From Dehalococcoidia bacterium (GTDB taxonomy: Bacteria > Chloroflexota > Dehalococcoidia > GIF9 > AB-539-J10), in the NCBI GenBank assembly GCA_030606765.1, contig JAUWFX010000066.1:1-8796 (forward strand): DNA of 8,796 nucleotides, in the 5' to 3' direction. The translations under genes and the position numbers were made by a program. Each line of letters begins with the position of its first letter. The first letter of the stretch is position 1. Shown here piece after piece: positions 1-5,582 of the stretch. Below the pieces are notes generated by a model, which worked only from the letters and a program-made list of their open reading frames with translations, had not been told where the DNA came from and ran no database searches.

Positions 1-852
1 CCCCTCGTCATCAAAAGGATAACTCCCTACGCCGTAAGCTATGGTAGCATCATCCCATAAGCTCAGCTTTTTGTCAAAAATTTGCTCCCCTAGTTTATCT
101 TTTAAAGGCGAAGCCCCTTCGAAGACCGCTTTGCCATTAAACGCCAGCACTAGAGGACTCAGTAAAGCACTAGCTACTCCATTAGGTGTAAAAATTATTG
201 GCAGCAGCTTGGTGGCCACGGCAGCTTTTTTCTTAGCCATTTCCAGTTGCCAAATCACTCTATCAGCCAGGTCATCAATATTGTCAGAAAAACGACATGA
301 GCTTTCGCTATCACCCACAAAAAGCATATCTGTATCACGAACAAGAATGCCTTCCAAGCTAAGGCTAAAAAAGCTTCTGGCATACCTTCCTTCACCACCT
401 TGAGAATTAATTAAGGAGATGAAGCTTGTCCCCTTGGTTACTTGAACATCGCAAAGGATATCAGGAGTATGCCCCCTAATCCTGGCTATAAGCTCCTTCC
501 CGATCTCAACCATCTTCTCTATAGCTATTTCTTCCACTTCAGGGTCGACGATGCACACTTCCGAATAGTCCCGGGAGGAAGGAAATTGAAAATTTGCCGG
601 ACTGCCGAATTGAGAGGTTTCCACGGCCATCTCAACCAAAGCTTCCAAACCGCCCCCTCCACTAGCAGTAGCAAAGCCAATTCTACCTTCCCTGAAAATT
701 CGCAAGGCAGTACTGCTACTCTCCTTGGTCTGAATCTGTTTTAGTTCATTAGCTTCAAACTGTATCGGCATTGCCCGAGAAGAAACCGAGAAAACTTCAG
801 CTTGCTCAGCCTCTCTCCGAGCAGAGCGGAGAACCTCTAAAAGACCTTCCAT
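1..852 (-). CDS. tldE: TldE/PmbA family metalloprotease subunit, N-terminal 284 residues (runs off left edge)
   Basis: Reading the minus strand from the ATG at 852-850 gives 284 uninterrupted codons to base 1, where the gene is cut by the window edge. The start resembles the family (MEGLLEVLRSARREAEQAEV), followed by a segment like 'FEANELKQIQTKESSSTALRIF' in the position of the TldD/TldE beta-sheet domain. The last visible residues, YPFDDEG, match the FDxEG segment that in this family precedes the linker to the C-terminal half. Known for the family: TldE (PmbA) pairs with TldD in a heterodimeric zinc protease that degrades unfolded peptides and trims leader peptides of some RiPPs; TldE itself lacks the metal site. 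It lies downstream of tldD on the same strand, separated only by the four-helix-bundle element. AGGA with a 6-nt gap precedes the ATG, and that site lies inside the element's outer arm. Full-length members have roughly 430-450 residues, so about one third is missing beyond the edge. Confidence -1.
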   Translation of the reverse strand, partial: MEGLLEVLRSARREAEQAEVFSVSSRAMPIQFEANELKQIQTKESSSTALRIFREGRIGFATASGGGGLEALVEMAVETSQFGSPANFQFPSSRDYSEVCIVDPEVEEIAIEKMVEIGKELIARIRGHTPDILCDVQVTKGTSFISLINSQGGEGRYARSFFSLSLEGILVRDTDMLFVGDSESSCRFSDNIDDLADRVIWQLEMAKKKAAVATKLLPIIFTPNGVASALLSPLVLAFNGKAVFEGASPLKDKLGEQIFDKKLSLWDDATIAYGVGSYPFDDEG

Positions 853-855
853 CTC

Positions 856-931
856 AAATCCTAAATCCTAATATCTAAATAACATTAAAACTCAAAGATA
901 AAAAATCAAAATTACAGTTCAAAATGCAAAA
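856..931. repeat. Left arm of the IVS-like element (inverted repeat)
   Basis: This AT-rich arm runs from AAATCCTAA (outer end) to AAAATGCAAAA (inner end). It is the imperfect reverse complement of 1301-1380. Both arms read from outside to inside as CTAA/AAATCC-type units, then A-rich sequence, then the 11-base ATGC-centred block. It lies directly against the tldE start codon. Confidence -1.
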
Positions 932-936
932 ATACT

Positions 937-1308
937 TCACCTTTTTCCTTTCAGGGTCAATATACTGCTGGCAAGGACATTCGCGATCTCTGTAGCTTCT
1001 CTCAGAAGTTTATTAACGCTCTCTTTATCCCCTCTACCGGAATCTCTGAGCAGTCCCAACCAAAACTTGCATTCATTTGCTGACTTCAATGCATAAGCAA
1101 AGAAATTGGTATAGTCCTTTCTTGAAGAAGCCGCTTGAGCCTCAATGACATTAGCCCCGATACTGGTAGTGCTTCTTAAGAGCTGGTCAGTGATAATCCT
1201 CGAAGTCTGTTCTACTGGCAATCGGTCTACGAATGCTATTACATCCAACGCGAATCTGTAAACACGAGCCTGAAATTCATCTTTAAATTTTAATTTGTCA
1301 TTTTGCAT
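937..1308 (-). CDS. Four-helix bundle protein of the 23S rRNA IVS / S23 family
   Basis: The gene encodes a 123-residue soluble, all-helical protein. The family signature is clear: LLRSTTSIGANVIEAQ (residues 43-58) matches the R-S-xx-SI-xx-N-I-x-E motif at the end of helix 2. It is followed by DYTNFFAYALKSANEC (65-80) and WLGLLRDS (83-90) in the third helix, then a final helix 96-118. Length fits the family (about 115-130 residues). Members are encoded inside 23S rRNA intervening sequences and at scattered chromosomal sites; the related Avd protein of diversity-generating retroelements has the same fold. The molecular role of free-standing members is not established. The start codon ATG (1308-1306) lies within the inner inverted-repeat block TTTTGCATTTT, and only a weak GAG-type ribosome site precedes it. 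No reverse transcriptase or variable repeat is visible here, so a DGR role is not supported. Confidence -1.
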   Translation of the reverse strand: MQNDKLKFKDEFQARVYRFALDVIAFVDRLPVEQTSRIITDQLLRSTTSIGANVIEAQAASSRKDYTNFFAYALKSANECKFWLGLLRDSGRGDKESVNKLLREATEIANVLASSILTLKGKR

Positions 1309-1380
1309 TTTTATTTTTACTCTTTTATTTTCTCAAGCGATGGCATTTGTTTAGAGTTTCGGATTTCGTGCTTAGGATTT
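1301..1380. repeat. Right arm of the IVS-like element (inverted repeat)
   Basis: This is the imperfect reverse complement of 856-931. The inner block TTTTGCATTTT (1301-1311) contains the start codon of the four-helix-bundle gene. The outer block TTAGGATTT (1372-1380) ends 4 nt before the last base of the tldD stop codon. The centre reads, on the minus strand, as CACGAAATCCGAAACTC, typical low-complexity sequence beside such genes. Confidence -1.
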
Positions 1381-1384
1381 ATCG

Positions 1385-2743
1385 TTATCTGCCTCCTATC
1401 ACACAATGACGAATCCTGATATGTGGGCTGCCGTTAGAAACGGGTAGCGGAGATTGTCCCCCTTTACCACAGCCACCACCCTGATTCATCTCCAGGTCAT
1501 TGCCTATGGCATCTATATTTTGCAGGGTAGTAAAAACATTACCAGTTAGCACCACGGGGCGCAACAACTCTGCTAATCTCCCCCGGCGAATCATGTAAGC
1601 TTCTCCAGCGGAGAAAGTGAACATCTCCAGACTGGTCGTTCCGCCGTACCAATCCTTAACATAGACGCCTTCCTCAATGCCACCAAGCATTTCATCGAAC
1701 GAAGTGCTACCTGGCTCAATAAAGGTATTGCTCATTCGCACTATTGGGGGAAAGAGGTAATTTATAGCTCGAGCATTTCCCGTAGCCCTTTCTCCCATCT
1801 TAGCCGCTGTTTCCCGGGAATGAAGCCTTCCCTCCAGAATGCCCTCCCGGATAAGATAGGTTTTCCTTGCCGGCGTCCCTTCATCATCGTATTTATAGCT
1901 TCCCCGCAAATTAGGAATCGTAGGGTCATCAACGATATTGAGATGCATGCCGCCAAATCTCTTTCCCAGCACCATGACTTGCTGCAGGTTTTCATTTTGA
2001 TATACAAAATCCGACTCGGATAAATGCCCGAAGGCTTCATGAGCAAAGACTCCGGCCAGAACAGGGTCCAAAATTACGGTATACTCTCCACCTTTTACCT
2101 GGGGGGCAGAAAGAAGAGCTGCGGCACGTCTCGCTATCTCCCTGGCTTGCTCGTGTAGCCCCTCCACGGCAGCAAACTCGCCATTGCTTCCCAGGCTTAG
2201 TCCCGCTTGTTGGACTTCGTTATCTTCACGAGCTATGGCTGTCAATCGTAAATTAAGGTCAGTTTTAGCTTGCTCTATATAACTACCTTCAGAATTGCCG
2301 AAGGTACGTTGCCTTCTGCCATCACGGTAATTGATTCTTGAGCTTTGAATCTTCGGACTGCTTAATATAATGTCGTTGTATTCATCTAGAAGCTCTTTCT
2401 TCGCTGCCAACGGCATAGCCGTGGAACCTTTTCCCAATTGTGACACCACCGTATCCACTACAGGCTCCACAGGGAAAAGCTTAAATGGTTCTCTGCTGGC
2501 TAATCTCGCCTCCTCCACCGCCAGAACTACCTTGTCCCGCAGTCCGTCAAGACGATTAAAGCTGACGAATCCCCAGCTACCCTGGACTAAAGCACGAATA
2601 TTGCCACCGGAATTACGTCCCCTGCTTATCTCCTCCAGCCTCTCCCCTCTGTAGACAATGCTGGTAGCCTGGCTCTCCTCAAAATGGATTTCAACATAGT
2701 CGGCACCATGGCCTTTCAAGACATCGGCAATCAGGTCTCGCAC
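1385..2743 (-). CDS. tldD: TldD metalloprotease catalytic subunit
   Basis: The gene encodes 452 residues, close to the usual 450-480 for TldD. The zinc site is visible: HEAFGH at residues 235-240 (HExxxH) and the conserved C-terminal cysteine in GGGCGKGGQ (422-430; C425), both hallmarks of the catalytic partner. The segments DDEGTPARKTYLIREG (286-301) and GGTTSLEMFTFSAGEAY (367-383) are also typical of the C-terminal domain. With TldE it forms a cytoplasmic heterodimeric peptidase that cleaves unfolded or leader peptides; no RiPP precursor is visible nearby. The start is GTG at 2743-2741. It is the only usable start after the in-frame TAA about 70 nt upstream, and translation from it begins RDLIADVLKGHGADYVEIHFEE, as expected for the family. 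There is no clear Shine-Dalgarno; a promoter-like pair ends 6 nt before the GTG. It probably forms an operon with the four-helix-bundle gene and tldE downstream. Confidence -1.
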   Translation of the reverse strand: MRDLIADVLKGHGADYVEIHFEESQATSIVYRGERLEEISRGRNSGGNIRALVQGSWGFVSFNRLDGLRDKVVLAVEEARLASREPFKLFPVEPVVDTVVSQLGKGSTAMPLAAKKELLDEYNDIILSSPKIQSSRINYRDGRRQRTFGNSEGSYIEQAKTDLNLRLTAIAREDNEVQQAGLSLGSNGEFAAVEGLHEQAREIARRAAALLSAPQVKGGEYTVILDPVLAGVFAHEAFGHLSESDFVYQNENLQQVMVLGKRFGGMHLNIVDDPTIPNLRGSYKYDDEGTPARKTYLIREGILEGRLHSRETAAKMGERATGNARAINYLFPPIVRMSNTFIEPGSTSFDEMLGGIEEGVYVKDWYGGTTSLEMFTFSAGEAYMIRRGRLAELLRPVVLTGNVFTTLQNIDAIGNDLEMNQGGGCGKGGQSPLPVSNGSPHIRIRHCVIGGR

Positions 2744-2749
2744 GCCTTT

Positions 2750-2778
2750 ATTGTAGCCTTTGCCACGAATAAAGGCAA
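2750..2778 (-). promoter_or_regulatory. Putative tldD promoter placed for a leaderless transcript
   Basis: On the minus strand TTGCCT (2778-2773) is followed after exactly 17 nt by TACAAT (2755-2750). The GTG start of tldD begins 6 nt after this -10, so transcription would begin at or within 1-3 nt of the start codon. This agrees with the absence of a Shine-Dalgarno. The call rests on motif and spacing only. Confidence -1.
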
Positions 2779-2854
2779 AGAACCATACACAGGAACGGTT
2801 CTCTAACTCGGAGTGTTACACCTCCTGGTCCATGCTAAAAGCTCCATACAAAGG

Positions 2855-2886
2855 GTTAAGGGAGGCTCTCAAAAGCCTCCCTTAAC
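2855..2886 (-). terminator. 13-bp perfect hairpin after the exported-protein gene
   Basis: GTTAAGGGAGGCT (2855-2867) and AGCCTCCCTTAAC (2874-2886) pair perfectly around a 6-nt loop, 27 nt beyond the stop codon of the exported-protein gene and before tldD. The bases following on the minus strand (CCTTTGTATGG) are only weakly T-rich. It may therefore act as a terminator of modest strength or as an mRNA 3'-end stabiliser. It separates the exported-protein unit from the tldD unit. Confidence -1.
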
Positions 2887-2912
2887 TGGTTAGTCCTGCT
2901 CGTTAAGGTTTA

Positions 2913-4856
2913 TTACTCTGGTATTTGACCGAAGGTTACCGGTGTATCGACAACCATGCCATCCCAGTATATGGTTGTAGTATCTTCTGCGCCAGCTTGG
3001 GTGGAAGCCCAGAGAATTGCGCAGATATTTACCTGCGAAAAGTCAAAGTCCGTGGCCGTGATTGTACCAAGCTCCAACCACGTCGGGTAGTCGTACATGT
3101 TCTGCTTTGGCCAATCATTTGGAGGGTTAGCCGGTGCACCAGAACCCATAGCATAAACCTGGAGTGTGAAGGTCTCTGCGGCAGGGTCTGCTATCAGCTG
3201 GAAGAAGTAGTTCCCATCGCTGGGATAAACAGTGGCACCATTACCAGGGCCAACCCAGGTTCCATCCATGTCGTATCCTAGAGTGCCTCCCACTGTAGCG
3301 TAGTACCGGAGAGGCTGTGTCAACCCCATATTATTTTCCATGCGGATTCGGTCCCACTGCTGGGCGTCCATTTCGTACCAAGGCCCCAGCCAATCATTAC
3401 AGAAGACCACTTCTACCGCCTGGCCACCACTATCGAACATGGAGAATTTAGCATAGTACTTTGACCAGTCACCAGTGTTGGCAACGGCAGCCTCTGACAA
3501 ATCCACCCAACCCTGCAGTGCGATGGGTTCGCCTGCTGCTGTCAGGTTATAGATATAGTCACACGGGCACCATGCGCTTACTGACTTCCAACCGGTCCCT
3601 GTGATGGTTAGGTTGCCACTAACTGTCATGCACGGAACAGCCTGCACGTGGTAAGTGAAGTACATGGCCCAGTTAGGCTGTTCAAAATCTGTGCCATTGC
3701 CCCAGGCGGTCTCGGTTTCACAGGTGGTCTGTTCTCCCTCTAACGTCAGGCCTAACTCATGCATACCACCGCCAGTCCAGAGCTCCTCTGCGAATACATC
3801 AAGCACATTTGCACCTTCAACAAAAAGGCTGCTTGATATCGCTGGTATGGCGCCGTCCATATGCCAGCCATCAGTCTCAGGAAATGCAGGTTTATCTTGG
3901 GGTTCCGTGTCGCGTCTCTCCATACCCAGGAAATGGGTGCGACCCGGGTCAAGCCCCGCTAATGATATTGTTCCGCCCCAGAAAATAAGCTCTTCATTTA
4001 CGAAAATGTAGATGTTGTCATTCATCGGTATAACACTTTCATAACCAGGATTTACCGAACCGAGCGTGCCACCTGTTACCGAATATCCTGCCGGAATATC
4101 GAAGGTCGCTTGAAAACGACGCAGATCGGTACCGGACGTAGATTTACCGCTAGGATTCTGAGTACATACCCAGGAAGCCCAGCTAATGTCACTTCTTGTG
4201 CTGTAACCGGTGAAGTACTGACTTCCTGTACCGCCGTCCCAGACCACGGCTGCTGGATCTAACGCAATACCGAATCCTTGTTCTTTAGTCCACTGGGCAC
4301 CGTAACCGGGATAAACTGCAACATCATCTTCGCTACTTCTTTGCCAGATGAGTTCGGGATACAACGTAAGTGGCTCAGTCTCACATTTCTCCACCACCGC
4401 ATGGGCAGCGATGGAGACATCATCACAGGGTGCCACACCAGGTGCACCATCCGCAACCATTACTCCTGTCGCCTTACCCTTCTTATTAACTTGCATCGAA
4501 TAGCCATCTATATCATCCAATGGTATTGCATAAGTGACCACAGTATCACTTACTGATGTCGCGTCAGTATCGTCATAGGGGAACTGACCGGGAGAGCTGG
4601 TCGGAGGTGCATTCTTGCCGACATAGAGATGTGTGCCCGTAATCTCCCAGTCGGCCTCAGTTATCTCATACTTGACGTAGAGGTTGGTGCCGTCGTTCCA
4701 CACGCTGACATCGCCCACGTCAGTTGCTGTTGCTGGACTGCCCCCGTCGGCAATTAAATCCGTGACGTATGGGGATTCTTCTGTATGAGCCCCTACAGGC
4801 ACAGCCAGCCCGATTGCCAGAACCAGTGCCAACATTGCGAATAATACTTGTTTCAT
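2913..4856 (-). CDS. Large exported beta-rich protein of unknown function
   Basis: The gene encodes 647 residues. The N-terminus is a classical signal peptide: MKQ, a hydrophobic core to about residue 20, and likely cleavage after VGA (23/24). No later membrane span, lipobox or sorting signal is visible, so the product is probably secreted or attached noncovalently. Three regions can be seen. Residues 28-157 hold a module with DVGDVSVWNDGTNLYVKYE and a closing AAHAVVEK, a pattern I associate with repeated modules of secreted proteins. Residues 165-376 look like a beta-sandwich (TGYSTRSDISWASW, DNIYIFVNEELIFWGG, ANVLDVFAEELW). Residues 385-640 are again beta-rich and aromatic, with W/Y/G-rich strands like lectin or jelly-roll folds. 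Nine cysteines, all after the signal peptide (144, 158, 231, 379, 409, 430, 432, 486, 612), suggest disulfides. No catalytic motif was recognised. An S-layer-associated, adhesin or glycan-binding role is inference. The start has a strong GAAAGGAG (4872-4865) at 8 nt spacing. Confidence -1.
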   Translation of the reverse strand: MKQVLFAMLALVLAIGLAVPVGAHTEESPYVTDLIADGGSPATATDVGDVSVWNDGTNLYVKYEITEADWEITGTHLYVGKNAPPTSSPGQFPYDDTDATSVSDTVVTYAIPLDDIDGYSMQVNKKGKATGVMVADGAPGVAPCDDVSIAAHAVVEKCETEPLTLYPELIWQRSSEDDVAVYPGYGAQWTKEQGFGIALDPAAVVWDGGTGSQYFTGYSTRSDISWASWVCTQNPSGKSTSGTDLRRFQATFDIPAGYSVTGGTLGSVNPGYESVIPMNDNIYIFVNEELIFWGGTISLAGLDPGRTHFLGMERRDTEPQDKPAFPETDGWHMDGAIPAISSSLFVEGANVLDVFAEELWTGGGMHELGLTLEGEQTTCETETAWGNGTDFEQPNWAMYFTYHVQAVPCMTVSGNLTITGTGWKSVSAWCPCDYIYNLTAAGEPIALQGWVDLSEAAVANTGDWSKYYAKFSMFDSGGQAVEVVFCNDWLGPWYEMDAQQWDRIRMENNMGLTQPLRYYATVGGTLGYDMDGTWVGPGNGATVYPSDGNYFFQLIADPAAETFTLQVYAMGSGAPANPPNDWPKQNMYDYPTWLELGTITATDFDFSQVNICAILWASTQAGAEDTTTIYWDGMVVDTPVTFGQIPE

Positions 4857-4926
4857 TTATATTTCTCCTTTCTTCTTAAATTTGCCTTATCGTCCTTGAT
4901 CGACCGGTTTTCCACCTCCACGTTAA

Positions 4927-4949
4927 TCCTCTCTCTTCGAGGGAGAGGA
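4927..4949. repeat. GC-rich hairpin in the distal leader
   Basis: TCCTCTCTC (4927-4935) and GGGAGAGGA (4941-4949) pair over 9 positions with one G-T, around TTCGA. It resembles the hairpin at 8353-8372 in arm sequence and in the following GGTCT, so both may belong to one dispersed palindrome family. Confidence -1.
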
Positions 4950-5000
4950 GGGTCTTGACAGAAAGCCCAAGGTCATCACGGCTTCTATATTAGTTTCCCC

Positions 5001-5024
5001 CCGAAAGCCATCACCTCCTTTCGG
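5001..5024 (-). promoter_or_regulatory. Hairpin enclosing a perfect Shine-Dalgarno and a mini-ORF start
   Basis: On the minus strand CCGAAAG (5024-5018) pairs with CTTTCGG (5007-5001). The 10-nt loop is GAGGTGATGG, so the anti-16S sequence AAAGGAGGTGAT is half in the stem and half in the loop. The ATG at 5011-5009 opens an 8-codon frame (MAFGGKLI, stop at 4987-4985). The gap from GGAGG to that ATG is only 2 nt, too short for efficient initiation, so it may instead be a ribosome standby or regulatory site for the gene 150 nt downstream. The function is inferred. Confidence -1.
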
Positions 5025-5197
5025 CAAAAAATTCATGACCATATTTGACCTTAGTTCACACTACCTTCAATCACATTTTCTCCTTCGTTTAAAGAACACC
5101 AGAGCCACCGACAAAGCAACATGTCAGATTGGGAAAGTTCAATTCTCTGACAAGGCTTTGAGAGCAACTTGCAAACGCACTTCTCAGATCAACACCC

Positions 5198-5244
5198 CCG
5201 AAAACAAAACAGCGAAACCCACCTTGGAGGTCGGTTTCGCTGTT
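5198..5244 (-). terminator. Intrinsic terminator-like hairpin inside the leader
   Basis: On the minus strand AACAGCGAAACC (5244-5233) pairs perfectly with GGTTTCGCTGTT (5219-5208). The stem continues past a single mismatch with ACCT/AGGT around a 3-nt loop. TTGTTTTC follows directly on the minus strand. With the promoter only about 100 nt upstream and the ORF about 350 nt downstream, this is placed to stop transcription early, as in a riboswitch or attenuator. The plus-strand continuation (GACTCCGC) has no T-run, so it is oriented for the minus strand. Confidence -1.
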
Positions 5245-5344
5245 GACTCCGCTCAACCCAAGCGCCCAGCTACGGGTTCAGCATCTTCGTCCCCTCGCCT
5301 TGAATCCTACAAAATCATTTCTCTTAATAGTAGTACTCTTACTA

Positions 5345-5373
5345 AGATTACTCTTTGTTGATCCTTTTGTCAA
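5345..5373 (-). promoter_or_regulatory. Strong sigma70-type promoter for the exported-protein unit
   Basis: TTGACA (5373-5368), a 17-nt spacer, and TAATCT (5350-5345) on the minus strand. The -35 is a perfect consensus and the spacing is optimal. The predicted start is near 5338. It is the best promoter in the window and drives toward the long leader and the exported-protein gene. Confidence -1.
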
Positions 5374-5540
5374 TATACTTATCCTAACTTTTCCTACATT
5401 TTTGGGGAAATGCCCCATTTTTCACTTCTGGCTGGGACACAAGGAGCGGGGACCGACTACGCCTCAGGGTAAGCCTTGCATCACCAACTTCCCAAATCGG
5501 CCATAGCGCTTAGGGCCACGTAGCAGAATGTTGACCGAGC
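5374..5540. other. Intergenic stretch without a recognisable gene
   Basis: No coding frame with family-like content was seen on either strand. It holds a small hairpin TGGGG-AAATG-CCCCA (5403-5417) followed by TTTTT on the plus strand, which is terminator-like but has no obvious gene upstream. A distant CTACG/CGTAG pair flanks about 5457-5523. A small RNA is possible but unsupported. Confidence -1.
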
Positions 5541-5569
5541 TTTAATTTATGCCCATCTCCTGATATTAT
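5541..5569 (+). promoter_or_regulatory. Putative extended -10 promoter of pyrF
   Basis: TGATATTAT (5561-5569) fits an extended -10 (TGnTATTAT). TTTAAT (5541-5546) lies 17 nt upstream as a weak -35. The pyrF ATG begins 13 nt after the -10, so the transcript leader would be only about 5-8 nt, with no room for a normal Shine-Dalgarno. Confidence -1.
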
Positions 5570-5582
5570 CTGGGTTACGGTA

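Larger units (their letters stand above)
853..1384 (-). mobile_element. IVS-like insert carrying a four-helix-bundle gene, wedged between tldD and tldE
   Basis: The whole gap between the tldD stop and the tldE start is filled by one gene (937-1308) and two AT-rich flanks of about 75-85 nt. The flanks are imperfect inverted repeats over most of their length. The outer ends are AAATCCTAA (856-864) and TTAGGATTT (1372-1380). The inner ends are AAAATGCAAAA (921-931) and TTTTGCATTTT (1301-1311). In RNA this would form one long imperfect stem with the ORF in the loop, as in intervening sequences of 23S rRNA in Leptospira and relatives, whose ORF belongs to the same S23 family. Low-complexity flanks rich in AAATCC/CTAAA units are commonly seen around such genes (general knowledge). 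I infer a mobile or formerly mobile element. No target duplication is evident. Confidence -1.
4857..5338 (-). ncRNA. Long structured 5' leader of the exported-protein gene, attenuator/riboswitch-like
   Basis: From the inferred transcription start near 5338 to the ATG at 4856 the leader is about 480 nt. The proximal part (about 5310-5239) can fold into a branched structure on the minus strand: GCTG (5282-5279) with CAGC (5242-5239), AACCC (5278-5274) with GGGTT (5259-5255), AGC (5271-5269) with GCT (5263-5261), and TTGA (5256-5253) with TCAA (5246-5243) as an alternative. The CAGC strand is also part of the 5' arm of the terminator-like hairpin at 5208-5244, so the two folds are mutually exclusive. 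That is the usual logic of a transcription attenuator. I compared it by eye with the consensus features I remember for c-di-GMP, c-di-AMP, THF, guanidine, ZTP and cobalamin riboswitches and found no match. The distal part contains tiny ORFs with strong ribosome sites (5051-5074, 4985-5011) and hairpins at 5001-5024 and 4927-4949. Confidence -1.

Noticed and set aside
937..1308. Avd-like accessory protein of a diversity-generating retroelement
   Set aside because: Same fold family, but no reverse transcriptase, template repeat or variable repeat is present in the window.
5009..5022. Plus-strand TCACCTCCTTTC, identical to the 3' end of 16S rRNA
   Set aside because: It is simply the complement of a perfect Shine-Dalgarno on the minus strand. 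No other 16S sequence surrounds it, so it is not an rRNA fragment.
5035..5361. 108-codon plus-strand frame over the leader region
   Set aside because: It lies antisense to the promoter, the terminator-like hairpin and the leader, has no ribosome site, and its composition does not look like a protein.
5455..5525. Possible small RNA or tRNA-like fold with CTACG/CGTAG ends
   Set aside because: No tRNA arms or T-loop signature; the pairing is long-range and short, so not supportable.
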